DNA of 64,000 bases from an uncultured Pelagibacteraceae bacterium (GTDB taxonomy: Bacteria; Pseudomonadota; Alphaproteobacteria; Pelagibacterales; Pelagibacteraceae): NCBI GenBank assembly GCA_902579285.1, contig CACHGA010000001.1, forward strand, positions 124,001 to 188,000, given 5' to 3'. The translations under genes and the position numbers were made by a program. Positions 1-10,106 of this stretch are shown in pieces. Position 1 is the first letter of the stretch. Each line of letters begins with the position of its first letter. Below the pieces are notes generated by a model. The model was not told the DNA's origin and did not search any database. It saw nothing but the letters and a program-made list of their open reading frames with translations.

Positions 1-150
1 CTCATGTGTCCCCCAATTATTACACAAACAAGCTTCTAAAAAATTTACTAAAAAAGCTTATATTATTTTTTTTCAAGTAATAGTTTTTTACCCCTATGTA
101 AAGAAAATAATTCAAGATTGTCGCATTGCAATATTCACAATAGTGACTAT

Positions 151-732
151 ATGACAACAATAATGAAAGCAATTAAAACACCTCAGGGTTTAAAAATAAC
201 AGACTTCGAAGACAGGTCTCTCTTGATAGTGGATGATGATGATCCATTAAGGATGAGGCTCTCAAGAGCAATGGAGAAGAAGGGTTTCCAAGTTAAAGAC
301 GCTAAAACTGTTGAAAATGCTATCAAAATGGTGATATCACACCCTCCAAAATTTGCATTAGTTGACCTAAGACTGGAGGACGGAAACGGTCTTGATGTTG
401 TGAAAGAAATTAACAAGGTGAAAAAGGATAGCAGAGTTGTGATGTTAACGGGCTATGGGAACCTCCCTACGGCTGTGGCAGCAGTAAAATCTGGTGCCAT
501 CGACTATATGGCTAAGCCGGTAGATGCTGATGATGTAGAGGCAGCCTTACTCGCAGAACCCGAATCAAAGGCCAAACCGCCTGAAAATCCAATGTCAGCA
601 GACAGAGTAAAATGGGAGCATATTCATCGGGTATTTGAACTCTGTAATAGAAACGTATCTGAAACTGCAAGAAGACTTAAGATGCACAGAAGAACTCTTC
701 AAAGAATCTTGTCGAAAAGATCCCCTCGTTAA
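151..732 (+). CDS. regA: RegA/PrrA/ActR-family redox response regulator
   Basis: Receiver domain (LLIVDDDD, LVDLRL, KPVD) followed by the Fis-like HTH NVSETARRLKMHRRTLQRILSKRSPR typical of RegA/ActR. ORF opens at 118; ATG at 151 (or 163) is the more likely start. Confidence 0.9.
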   Translation: MTTIMKAIKTPQGLKITDFEDRSLLIVDDDDPLRMRLSRAMEKKGFQVKDAKTVENAIKMVISHPPKFALVDLRLEDGNGLDVVKEINKVKKDSRVVMLTGYGNLPTAVAAVKSGAIDYMAKPVDADDVEAALLAEPESKAKPPENPMSADRVKWEHIHRVFELCNRNVSETARRLKMHRRTLQRILSKRSPR

Positions 733-1274
733 ATTCTAAATCTCAAAATTTTTGGGATTAATATTGTTAAAATAAGAACTTTAAATAACTCCGCTAAAAG
801 AAAAGGCTGTGCACCTAATTCAAAAATTGGCTTATCCCAACCAATTAATGATCCTAACCAAAGTAACCCAAATGAATATATAAAAGATACTGCAAAACAC
901 AATTTTACAAAGTTCTTTAAAAAATTATTATCAAATTTAAAAAATCCAGTTAGATAAACAGTAATTAAAAAACCAAGCAAGTAACCCATGGTAGGTCCAG
1001 TAAAATATACTATGCCCATTCCTTTTTCAGGGGTTCCAGCAAAAACTGGTAAACCCACTATTCCCTCCATGAGATATAGTGATACCGTGAACAATCCAAG
1101 TTTCCAACCAAACAAAATACCAATTAGCATTACAACAAACGTTTGCATAGTCATTGGAACTGGCCAAAAGGGTATTTTTATTTTTGAAGAAACAGCTAAA
1201 AGCAATGTAGCTAAAACAGCTAAAAATAAATTTTTAACTAGTGAATTTTCCTTAAAATTTTTTATAAGTTCCAT
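729..1274 (-). CDS. bioY: BioY-family biotin transporter S component
   Basis: Hydrophobic 181-aa protein with BioY-like FWPVPMTMQTFVVMLIG and GPTMGYLLGF segments. Confidence 0.85.
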   Translation of the reverse strand: MELIKNFKENSLVKNLFLAVLATLLLAVSSKIKIPFWPVPMTMQTFVVMLIGILFGWKLGLFTVSLYLMEGIVGLPVFAGTPEKGMGIVYFTGPTMGYLLGFLITVYLTGFFKFDNNFLKNFVKLCFAVSFIYSFGLLWLGSLIGWDKPIFELGAQPFLLAELFKVLILTILIPKILRFRI

Positions 1275-1307
1275 ATCATTATTATTACTTTTAAATTAAA
1301 TAAAAAT

Positions 1308-2234
1308 CTACCTATTTGTTAATTTTAAAAATATATCTTCAAGATCGCCGTCTTCTGTTGAAATATCAACAATTTCTGCACTTTTTTTTACAACATTTAT
1401 TATTTGATCAAATTTGAATTTATTTTTATCGTAGGAAGCTTCAATCTGGGTTCCATTCTTTGTGAATTTTACACCATTAAGCACTATTTCATCAAATTTA
1501 TCCAAATTACTTACTTTAAATTTAATTTTTTTAGTTTCGATTCTATCTAATAATTTTGAGGTACTATCTAAAGCTACCAGATTTCCTTTATTGATAATTC
1601 CAATTCGATCACACATATCCTGAGCTTCATATAAATTATGTGTAGTTAATATTATAGTGACTCCGATTTTGTTCAGTTCAGAAACATTTTTCCATAAATT
1701 TTGTCTTAGTTCTACATCAACACCCGCTGAAGGTTCATCTAAAATCAGTAGTGGAGGTTGATGAACCATTGCTTTTGCAATTAATAACCTTCGTTTCATA
1801 CCTCCAGAGAGACTTCTCGCATAAGAGTTTGCCTGTTTATCTAATGACACCATTTTTAAAATTAAATCGGTAATCCTATCTTTTTCTTTTACACCAAACA
1901 GACCTGCCTGAAGTTCCAACAATTTCCTTGGACTAAAAAAAGCATCTAAATTTACTTCCTGTGGCACTATTCCAATCGAAGCTTTTACTTGCCTTGGATT
2001 TTTGTCTAAATCAAAACCCCAAACATCAACTTTACCACTAGTTTTTTCAACCAAACCACCTAGAATATTTATAAATGTCGTCTTCCCTGCTCCATTAGGG
2101 CCTAAAAGTCCAAAAATTTCCCCCTGTTTCACTTTTAGATTTAATTTATTTAGAGCTAAGATTGAATTATTAGCTGAACTATTTTTTGAATAAATTTTTG
2201 TAAGATTTTCAGCAGATAGAATAACTTTTTCCAT
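1308..2234 (-). CDS. ABC-2-type transporter ATP-binding protein
   Basis: Walker A GPNGAGKT, signature LSGGMKRR, Walker B LLILDEPSAGVD, H-loop TTHN. Confidence 0.9.
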   Translation of the reverse strand: MEKVILSAENLTKIYSKNSSANNSILALNKLNLKVKQGEIFGLLGPNGAGKTTFINILGGLVEKTSGKVDVWGFDLDKNPRQVKASIGIVPQEVNLDAFFSPRKLLELQAGLFGVKEKDRITDLILKMVSLDKQANSYARSLSGGMKRRLLIAKAMVHQPPLLILDEPSAGVDVELRQNLWKNVSELNKIGVTIILTTHNLYEAQDMCDRIGIINKGNLVALDSTSKLLDRIETKKIKFKVSNLDKFDEIVLNGVKFTKNGTQIEASYDKNKFKFDQIINVVKKSAEIVDISTEDGDLEDIFLKLTNR

Positions 2235-2278
2235 AATATATTATTATTATATCATGAAAAATATTAAGATATCATTAA

Positions 2279-5044
2279 TTGATGAACAAAATTAAAAAAA
2301 CTGATCATTTCTATTTGGTAGATGGATCTGGATATATTTTCAGAGCTTATTACGCATTACCTCCTCTTTCTAGAAAAAGTGATGGACTACCAACCGGAGC
2401 AGTAATTGGTTTTAGCAACATGCTTTTTAAACTTTTAGAAGATTCAAGATCAGATGACTCAAAAAATAAACCAACACATTTTGCAGTTATTTTTGACTCA
2501 GCAAGAAAAAATTTTAGAAACGAGATTTATAAAGATTATAAAGCTAACAGGTCTGAGGCGCCAGACGATCTTGCACCACAATTTGAATATATTAGAAAAG
2601 CCGTAGAAGCTTTCAATGTACCATCCATTGAACAATTAAATTATGAAGCAGATGATCTTTTAGCCACCTATGCTAAACAAATTCTGAAAACTGGTGCAAA
2701 AGTTACAATCATTTCTTCCGACAAAGATTTGATGCAATTGGTCTCAAAAGAAATAAGATTATTCGATCCAATGAAAAGCAAAGTAATTGGAGAAAAGGAA
2801 GTAAAAGAAAAATTTGGTGTTAAACCACAACAAGTAATTGATGTACAGTCCTTAGCAGGTGATTCCTCAGATAATATTCCTGGCGTCCCTGGAATTGGGA
2901 TTAAAACAGCGGCAGAATTAATTAACAAGTACAAAAACCTTGAAACATTATTAAAAAAAGCTGATGAAATTCCTCAGAAAAAAAGAAAAGAAACACTTAT
3001 TCAAAATAAAGAATTGGCATTAATTAGCAAAAAGCTTGTAACTTTAAAAGATGATGTTCCAGTCAAAGAGCAAATTGAAGAATTTACAATTAAAGAAGTT
3101 AAAAAAGAAAAACTATATAAATTTTTAAGAGATATGGAGTTTAATAGACTTTTGAGTCAGGCAATAAGTTTTTATGGAGAGCCAGAAAACAAACTAGAAA
3201 ATAAACAAATTAAAAAAAACAAAATTGATGTAAAAAAATACGAAACTATAATAACAGAAAATCAATTAGAAAGTTGGATTAATAACCTTAAAAATCAAAA
3301 CATAATTTCAGTAGATACAGAGACATCATCTCTAAACCCAATTGAGGCTAATTTAGTCGGAATTTCTTTTTGTTACGAAGAAGGAAAAGCATGCTACATA
3401 CCACTAAAAAATAAAGATAAGAAATGTTTAAACCCCGAAACTGTTTTAAAGAAAATCAAACCTTTACTTGAAGATCCAAGTATTAAAAAAATTGGCCAAA
3501 ACATGAAGTATGACTACATAGTATTTAAAAAAAATAAAATTGAAGTTAACCCAATAGAAGATACCATGTTAACGTCATATACTTTAGATGCAGGTTTGAA
3601 CCGACATAATCTAGACACTCTAGCAGAAATTCACCTAGGGCATAAAACAATTTCTTTTAAAGATTTAGTAGGCAGCGGAAAAAAACAAATTACTTTTTCA
3701 GATGTTGATCTAAATAAGGCTACAGAATATGCTGGAGAAGATGCCGATGTAACATTTAGATTGTATCAATTACTTAAAAAAAGACTAGATCATGAAAAAC
3801 TTACAAAGATTTATGAAATTTTTGAAAAGCCGATGGTTGAACTACTTGCAAGTATTGAAATTAATGGAGTCAAAGTCGATAAAGAACACTTAAAAAAATT
3901 ATCTAAAAATTTTACAGGAAAAATATCAAAAATAGAAAAAGAGATTTTTTCGATAGCCAAAAGAGAATTTAATATCGGATCTCCAAAGCAACTTGGAGAA
4001 ATTATCTACAATGATCTTAAAATCGCAAATTTAAAGAAAACAAAAAAAGGTAGCTTAGCAACTAGTGCAAAAATTTTAGAAGATCTCGCTTTTAAGGGTC
4101 ATAAATTTCCTAGTCTAGTACTAGATTGGAGACAACTTTCGAAACTGAAAAACACATATACAGACGCACTTCAAGAACATATTAATCCTAAAACAAATAG
4201 AGTTCACACTTCTTTTTTGCTTGCCGCAACAAATACTGGAAGGCTTGCTTCTAGTGATCCAAACTTACAAAATATACCAATTAAATCTGAAGACGGAAGA
4301 GAAATAAGAAAAGCATTCGTTCCAGAAAAAAATAATATTTTAATATCTGCAGATTATAATCAGGTTGAGATGAGAATATTAGCTGATTTAGCAAATGTTA
4401 AAGAACTAAAAAAAGCTTTTACCAACAACGAGGATATTCATAGCCTTACAGCCAGCCAGGTTTTTGATGTTTCTATAAAAAAAGTGGATTCAAATTTAAG
4501 AAGAAAAGCAAAAGCAATCAATTTTGGAATCATTTACGGAATAACACAGTATGGTTTAGCAAAACAAATTTCAGTTTCAAACAATGAGGCATTAGAATTT
4601 ATAAATTCTTATTTTAAAAAATTTCCAGAAATAAAAGAATATATGAGATCTACAGTAAAGTTTTGTCAAAAAAACGGGTATGTTAATAATATTTTTGGAA
4701 GAAGAATTCACTTAAGAGGTATAAATGATAAAAACTTCACTGTTAGAAGTTTTCAAGAAAGAGCAGCAATCAATGCACCAATCCAGAGTTCTGCAGCTGA
4801 TATAATTAGACTCGCAATGATAAAACTTAATGGATTAATAAAATCTAAAAAATTAGATAAAGCTAAAATGCTTTTACAGATACACGACGAATTAGTATTC
4901 GAATGTCAAAAAAATCACCAAAAAGAAGTAGAAAAAATCCTCAAAAAAACAATGGAGTCAGTTTCAAGCTCTGAACATCACATGTTTACAATTCCTTTGG
5001 ATGTAAACATAAATTCAGGAAATAACTGGGATGAGGCACACTGA
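2279..5044 (+). CDS. polA: DNA polymerase I (5' nuclease, 3'-5' exonuclease and polymerase domains)
   Basis: 921 aa; 5'-nuclease LVDGSGYIFRAYYAL, exo motif SVDTETSSLNP, polymerase motifs SADYNQVEMRILA, RRKAKAINFGIIYG, QIHDELVFE. Confidence 0.97.
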   Translation: MMNKIKKTDHFYLVDGSGYIFRAYYALPPLSRKSDGLPTGAVIGFSNMLFKLLEDSRSDDSKNKPTHFAVIFDSARKNFRNEIYKDYKANRSEAPDDLAPQFEYIRKAVEAFNVPSIEQLNYEADDLLATYAKQILKTGAKVTIISSDKDLMQLVSKEIRLFDPMKSKVIGEKEVKEKFGVKPQQVIDVQSLAGDSSDNIPGVPGIGIKTAAELINKYKNLETLLKKADEIPQKKRKETLIQNKELALISKKLVTLKDDVPVKEQIEEFTIKEVKKEKLYKFLRDMEFNRLLSQAISFYGEPENKLENKQIKKNKIDVKKYETIITENQLESWINNLKNQNIISVDTETSSLNPIEANLVGISFCYEEGKACYIPLKNKDKKCLNPETVLKKIKPLLEDPSIKKIGQNMKYDYIVFKKNKIEVNPIEDTMLTSYTLDAGLNRHNLDTLAEIHLGHKTISFKDLVGSGKKQITFSDVDLNKATEYAGEDADVTFRLYQLLKKRLDHEKLTKIYEIFEKPMVELLASIEINGVKVDKEHLKKLSKNFTGKISKIEKEIFSIAKREFNIGSPKQLGEIIYNDLKIANLKKTKKGSLATSAKILEDLAFKGHKFPSLVLDWRQLSKLKNTYTDALQEHINPKTNRVHTSFLLAATNTGRLASSDPNLQNIPIKSEDGREIRKAFVPEKNNILISADYNQVEMRILADLANVKELKKAFTNNEDIHSLTASQVFDVSIKKVDSNLRRKAKAINFGIIYGITQYGLAKQISVSNNEALEFINSYFKKFPEIKEYMRSTVKFCQKNGYVNNIFGRRIHLRGINDKNFTVRSFQERAAINAPIQSSAADIIRLAMIKLNGLIKSKKLDKAKMLLQIHDELVFECQKNHQKEVEKILKKTMESVSSSEHHMFTIPLDVNINSGNNWDEAH

Positions 5045-5054
5045 TGCCTAAATT

Positions 5055-5082
5055 TTGACAATTTATTTTAAACTATTATAAA
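5055..5082 (+). promoter_or_regulatory. Putative sigma70-type promoter for the chvI/chvG operon (TTGACA, 16-nt spacer, TATAAA)
   Basis: TTGACA at 5055-5060 and TATAAA at 5077-5082 in the polA/chvI gap; AAAGGA-type SD follows before ATG 5101. Confidence 0.5.
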
Positions 5083-5100
5083 CTCTAAAGGAAACTAACA

Positions 5101-5799
5101 ATGTCAAAAACAATTGCATTAGTTGATGACGATCGAAATATTCTAACCGGGATAAGTATGGCCTTGGAGAGAGAGGGCTTTAAAGTACAAACTTATATAG
5201 ACGGTGAGAGTGCCTTAGTTGGCCTATCTAGAAATCCTCCAGATTTAGCAGTTGTAGATATTAAAATGCCAAGAATGGACGGAGAGGAGCTATTAAAGAA
5301 AATTAGAAAAAAAATGTCTATACCAATCATATTCCTCACTTCTAAAGATGAAGAAGTGGATGAGCTTTTAGGATTAAAGCTTGGGGCAGATGATTTTATT
5401 AAAAAGTCAGGGGGCTTTTCGATAAAAGTTTTGATTGAAAGAATTAGAGTTCAGCTTAGAAAAAAAACAAATGTTAGCGATGATTCAAAAAATTTAATAG
5501 CTCACGGAAAATTAAAACTTGATCCAAATCAATTAGAATGTGAGTGGAATGGACAATCATTGCCTGAAAAATTAACCACAACTGAGTTTTTGATTGTAAA
5601 AGAGCTTGCTAAAAGGCCAGGTGTTATAAAGGAGAGAGCACATCTAATGGATATTGCGTATAAAGAGAATACTGACATAGAAGACAGAACTATAGATAGC
5701 CATATAAAAAGAATAAGAAAAAAATTCAAAAAAGTTGATGAGAAATTTTCTTCAATAGAAACTCGGTATGGCAGTGGTTACAGGTGGAATATTAATTAA
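5101..5799 (+). CDS. chvI: Two-component response regulator, ChvI-like (OmpR family)
   Basis: Receiver (ALVDDDRN, VVDIKMPRMDGEELL) plus winged-helix C-terminus (RTIDSHIKRIRKKF, RYGSGYRW); followed by its kinase. Confidence 0.88.
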   Translation: MSKTIALVDDDRNILTGISMALEREGFKVQTYIDGESALVGLSRNPPDLAVVDIKMPRMDGEELLKKIRKKMSIPIIFLTSKDEEVDELLGLKLGADDFIKKSGGFSIKVLIERIRVQLRKKTNVSDDSKNLIAHGKLKLDPNQLECEWNGQSLPEKLTTTEFLIVKELAKRPGVIKERAHLMDIAYKENTDIEDRTIDSHIKRIRKKFKKVDEKFSSIETRYGSGYRWNIN

Positions 5800-7343
5800 T
5801 GAAGTTAGTAAAGAGCTCTTCGTCTATTCTAAGAAAATTCTTATTATTTAATTTTTTTGTATTTCTTTTTTTGGGATCTCTCACATTTTTCTATCTAAGC
5901 GGTATTCAACCCAATTTAGTAAAACAACGTATGGAAAAGCATACAATAATTATTAATAATACTTCTAATCACCTTGAAAGGTTGAGTATAGAATTTAGTA
6001 AAGAAAGTTTAAAAAACTTTTTATTGTCAACACGATTTCTATTCCAAAATCTTGAAAGAGTACAATTTTATAATATCACAGGAGATTTAATAGCAGATAC
6101 AAATGTTTTAGATCTTGATCAAAGTGTTTTTACAAAAACCGAAGTCGTTATGGAGGAAGAAATTAAAGATAATGATGCCAAAAAATTATCAGATGAGAAT
6201 ACTTTAAAAAATAATTTTAACACAGGTACAAATGTAAATAATTTAAAAGAAATTATTAGTAATAAAAAAAATGATGAACCCACTGTACTAGAAGTACAAG
6301 AAGGTGATAATCTATTTATTAAAACTTTAGGCGATGCTAATATCGGCGGAAAAGTTGTTGGTTACATATTAGTAACAGAACAAACAAATGAAATATTAAC
6401 AGCTGTTGAAGAAAGAAAAAACTTTATAATAAGAACTGTTTTAGCAATTGCTATAGTAATTCTTATTTTTTTAATATTTTTAAATAGATACATACTAAAA
6501 CCTATTGGTGGTCTTGTTGCATATACTGAGTCTATAAAGGCAAAAGACGAGTCAATGGGAAAAATAGAGAAATTTTTAAATAGAAGTGATGAGCTGGGTT
6601 TGCTTTCAAGATCATTAAATAATATGACTAAAGACTTGCAATATAGGACACAAAAGGCAGAAAACTCTTCTGCTGATCTAGCTCACGAAATAAGAAATCC
6701 TCTGGCTTCATTAAAAGGAGCTTCAGAGCTACTTGATAATACAACTGATAAAATGGAAAGAACTAAATTAATTAAACTTCTGAGTCATGATGTTGAAAGA
6801 ATTGAAAGATTAATAACAGACTATTCTCAAATGCTTAAAGATGAAGCTTCTCTCTCAAGAGAAAAAATGAAAGTTTTAGATATAAATAATTTGTTAAAAA
6901 ATGTTATTGATGAATTCAATAATACTAATGCTGTAATGGAAAAAAATATTAAATTTGTAATAAACAGAAAAAACTTGAACGGAAATAGTTTACAGCTTTT
7001 TGGTATAGAAAATAGATTAGAACAAGTTTTAGCTAATTTATTAGATAATGCAGTTTCTTTCAGCCCAAAAAATAGCACAATAGTAATTGATGTTAATGGT
7101 AGCAAAGAAATTATATCTTTAAAAATAAAAGATTTAGGTCCAGGTTTTAATGAAATAAATACAGAAAAAATTTTTAAGAGATTTTATAGTAATAGGCCTG
7201 AAAAATTTGGAGAACATTCTGGTCTGGGTTTAAATATTGTAAAAAGTATTGTAGAGATGCACGGTGGAAAAGTAAGAGCAATTAACAGGTTAGACGCTGA
7301 CACAGGTGCTGAAGTTGAATTACAGCTTCCAAAAAGAGGATAG
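5799..7343 (+). CDS. chvG: Sensor histidine kinase, ChvG-like
   Basis: TM helices, HAMP, H-box DLAHEIRNPLASLKG, N-box NLLDNAVSFSP, G-box HSGLGLNIVKSI; overlaps chvI stop. Confidence 0.88.
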   Translation: MKLVKSSSSILRKFLLFNFFVFLFLGSLTFFYLSGIQPNLVKQRMEKHTIIINNTSNHLERLSIEFSKESLKNFLLSTRFLFQNLERVQFYNITGDLIADTNVLDLDQSVFTKTEVVMEEEIKDNDAKKLSDENTLKNNFNTGTNVNNLKEIISNKKNDEPTVLEVQEGDNLFIKTLGDANIGGKVVGYILVTEQTNEILTAVEERKNFIIRTVLAIAIVILIFLIFLNRYILKPIGGLVAYTESIKAKDESMGKIEKFLNRSDELGLLSRSLNNMTKDLQYRTQKAENSSADLAHEIRNPLASLKGASELLDNTTDKMERTKLIKLLSHDVERIERLITDYSQMLKDEASLSREKMKVLDINNLLKNVIDEFNNTNAVMEKNIKFVINRKNLNGNSLQLFGIENRLEQVLANLLDNAVSFSPKNSTIVIDVNGSKEIISLKIKDLGPGFNEINTEKIFKRFYSNRPEKFGEHSGLGLNIVKSIVEMHGGKVRAINRLDADTGAEVELQLPKRG

Positions 7344-7394
7344 GACAATCAATTCCTTGATTGATATAAATTTAATTGCTAAAAGATTTAAATT

Positions 7395-8684
7395 ATGAGT
7401 AATGATTTTAAGGTCAAAGACATAAATCTAGCCGAATTTGGTCGAAAAGAAATATCTATAGCAGAGTCAGAAATGCCTGGTCTTATGGCTTTAAGAAAAG
7501 AATTTAAAGAAAAAAAACCTCTTAAGGGAGCAAATATTTTGGGATGTCTTCATATGACAATTCAAACAGCGGTTCTTATTGAAACTCTCGTTGAGTTGGG
7601 TGCAAGCGTAAGATGGTCCTCTTGTAATATTTTTTCTACTCAAGATCATGCAGCTGCAGCGATAGCAAAAGCAGGTATACCAGTATTTGCATGGAAAGGC
7701 GAAACGGAAAAAGAATATTGGTGGTGTGTGGAGCAAACTATAGAGGGTGATAAAAATTGGAAGCCAAATATGATTTTGGATGACGGTGGAGATTTAACTG
7801 GCCTAATGCATAAAAAATACAAGAATCTTTTAAAAAATGTTAAAGGTGTTTCTGAGGAAACTACAACCGGGGTTTTAGCTTTAAAAAAAATGGAATCTAA
7901 TAATGAATTACTTATCCCAGCTATTAATGTAAACGACTCTGTAACGAAATCAAAATTCGATAATTTATACGGTTGTAGAGAAAGCTTAGTTGATGGAATC
8001 AAGCGAGCCACAGATGTGATGATGTCAGGCAAGGTTGCAATTGTTGCAGGATTCGGAGATGTTGGTAAAGGTAGTGCAGCATCTTTACGCCAAGCAGGTG
8101 CCAGAGTTATGGTGACGGAAACAGATCCGATTTGTGCATTACAAGCAGCAATGGAAGGTTACGAAGTTGTTCTTATGGATGAAGCAATTAAAGATGCCGA
8201 CATAGTGGTCACAGCAACTGGAAATAAAGATATAGTCACAGCTGATCATATGCGAGAAATGAAAGATAGAGCCATATTGTGTAATATTGGTCATTTCGAC
8301 AATGAGATTCAAGTTGAAGCTTTGAAAAACTATAAATGGGATGAGGTTAAGCCTCAAGTTCATGAAATAGAATTGCCAAGTAAAAAAAGAATAATATTAT
8401 TGGCAGAGGGAAGACTGGTTAATCTTGGTTGTGCAACAGGCCACCCAAGCTTCGTAATGAGTGCATCATTCACTAATCAAGTAATCGCACAAATTGAACT
8501 TTGGAATAATTCTGATAAATACGAAAAAAAAGTTTATGTTTTACCAAAACATCTAGACGAAAAAGTTGCAATGCTTCATTTAGATAAAGTCGGAGCAAAA
8601 TTAACAAAAATGTCAAAAGATCAAGCAGATTACATTAGCGTTAAACCATCGGGACCATTTAAACCAGATACTTATCGCTACTAA
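7395..8684 (+). CDS. ahcY: S-adenosyl-L-homocysteine hydrolase
   Basis: 429 aa; [38 protein letters not shown]-binding motif and C-terminal [13 protein letters not shown]. Confidence 0.98.
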   Translation: MSNDFKVKDINLAEFGRKEISIAESEMPGLMALRKEFKEKKPLKGANILGCLHMTIQTAVLIETLVELGASVRWSSCNIFSTQDHAAAAIAKAGIPVFAWKGETEKEYWWCVEQTIEGDKNWKPNMILDDGGDLTGLMHKKYKNLLKNVKGVSEETTTGVLALKKMESNNELLIPAINVNDSVTKSKFDNLYGCRESLVDGIKRATDVMMSGKVAIVAGFGDVGKGSAASLRQAGARVMVTETDPICALQAAMEGYEVVLMDEAIKDADIVVTATGNKDIVTADHMREMKDRAILCNIGHFDNEIQVEALKNYKWDEVKPQVHEIELPSKKRIILLAEGRLVNLGCATGHPSFVMSASFTNQVIAQIELWNNSDKYEKKVYVLPKHLDEKVAMLHLDKVGAKLTKMSKDQADYISVKPSGPFKPDTYRY

Positions 8685-8695
8685 ATTAGTAGCCA

Positions 8696-9151
8696 ATGCT
8701 AAAATATAATTTATCTCAAATAGATACTATATCGAAAAAGATTTTATCATTTTTATCAAAATCAGATTGTATATTTTTGTCTGGGGAATTGGGATCTGGA
8801 AAAACTACTTTTGTAAGAAGTTTAATTCATCAACTCCAAGAAAAAAATAAATTAAAAAAAACAGCAGTCACAAGCCCAACTTTTAATTTACTAAATGAGT
8901 ATGAAATTCAAAATTTAAAGATTATGCATTATGATTTATATCGTTTAAAAAATAATAAAGAGATAAATCAGCTCGGAATTTTTAGGGAAGATGAAAAGGT
9001 AGTATCGATTATAGAATGGCCTGAAAAAATAGAAAAAAAAATCAAAGATAGGTTAGAAATCACTTTCTACTATCAAGACGAAGCTGAAAGTCGAAAAATA
9101 AATATTAAAGGTTATGGAAAATGGAAAGATTTTAAATTAAATGCAATATAA
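8696..9151 (+). CDS. tsaE: tRNA t6A biosynthesis ATPase TsaE
   Basis: Walker A LSGELGSGKTTFVRSL, TSPTFNLLNEY, HYDLYRL. Confidence 0.93.
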   Translation: MLKYNLSQIDTISKKILSFLSKSDCIFLSGELGSGKTTFVRSLIHQLQEKNKLKKTAVTSPTFNLLNEYEIQNLKIMHYDLYRLKNNKEINQLGIFREDEKVVSIIEWPEKIEKKIKDRLEITFYYQDEAESRKINIKGYGKWKDFKLNAI

Positions 9152-10106
9152 ACTGCAAAAGATTAAAAATGATGCATCTTTTCGAGAGTTTTATAGATTG
9201 TATAAAGGAAAAAAAACCTCAGTTATTGTTACAGCATCTAAAGAAAAATTTAAAAACCTAATCGCCTACACTGCTGTAAACAAATTTTTAAGAGGAAATG
9301 CAATTCATACTCCAAAACTAATTAGCGAACATTTCAATGAAGGGATTATTGAGATAGAAGATTTTGGAAACAAAACTCTTTTAGATAATGTAAAAAAATC
9401 CAAAAACAAATTTATTTACTACAAAAAATGTATAGATGTAATATTAAAATTACAAAAAATAAAACCATTAAGAAAAATAAAAATAAGAAGAAATAAATAT
9501 TTAAAACTCAATTTATACAACCAAAGTAATTTACACAAAGAGTCAGATTTATTTTTTGATTGGTATCTTTCTGGAGTAATAGGTAATAAAAAATTAATAA
9601 AATACAAAAAAAAAATAAGAAACGAACTAAATAAGCTTTATAAAAAAATTTTTTTTAATAATAAATTTATTGTTCATAGAGATTTTCACGTATCAAATAT
9701 TATGCCAGTAAAAAATAAACTTGGTATTATTGATACTCAGGATGCTATAATAGGAAATCCCATGTATGACGTTGCATCTTTAATAGACGATGTAAGAACT
9801 AAAGTTCCTTTACAAACCAAAAAGAGAACTTTCCAATATTATTTAAAAAATTGCTCTATAAGAAAAGAACCAATGCACTTATTACAAAATGATTTTGACA
9901 TTCTGTCAGTTCAGAGAAATTTAAAAATTTTGGGTATTTTCTATAGACTTTATAAAAGGGACAAAAAACCTCAGTATTTAAAATATTTACCTTATACCTG
10001 GAAATTAATTGAATTAAGAATGAATAATAAAATTTTTAAAAATTTGAGGATTCTACTTTTGAAAGTAATAAATACAAAAATGCGAAATAAAAAAAAATTT
10101 AAATGA
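9141..10106 (+). CDS. APH-family phosphotransferase, AmgK-like (N-acetylmuramate kinase candidate)
   Basis: VHRDFHVSNIMPV and LGIIDTQDAIIGNPMYDVASLIDD kinase motifs; located between tsaE and a MurU-like nucleotidyltransferase. Confidence 0.75.
   Translation: MQYKLQKIKNDASFREFYRLYKGKKTSVIVTASKEKFKNLIAYTAVNKFLRGNAIHTPKLISEHFNEGIIEIEDFGNKTLLDNVKKSKNKFIYYKKCIDVILKLQKIKPLRKIKIRRNKYLKLNLYNQSNLHKESDLFFDWYLSGVIGNKKLIKYKKKIRNELNKLYKKIFFNNKFIVHRDFHVSNIMPVKNKLGIIDTQDAIIGNPMYDVASLIDDVRTKVPLQTKKRTFQYYLKNCSIRKEPMHLLQNDFDILSVQRNLKILGIFYRLYKRDKKPQYLKYLPYTWKLIELRMNNKIFKNLRILLLKVINTKMRNKKKFK

Noticed and set aside
30-76. AAGCTT...AAGCTT repeat followed by a T-run upstream of regA, possible terminator
   Set aside because: Only a 6-bp stem with a long AT-rich loop; the upstream gene is outside the window, so it cannot be judged.
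183-416. Antisense ORF inside regA and many similar track ORFs (e.g. 2668-2934 -, 7646-8032 -, 38504-38755 +, 46223-46477 +)
   Set aside because: Shadow ORFs opposite or out of frame with clearly coding genes; no domain signal or separate translation signal.
2236-2256. ATT/ATA microsatellite-like run between the ABC ATPase and polA
   Set aside because: Ordinary low-complexity sequence in an AT-rich spacer.
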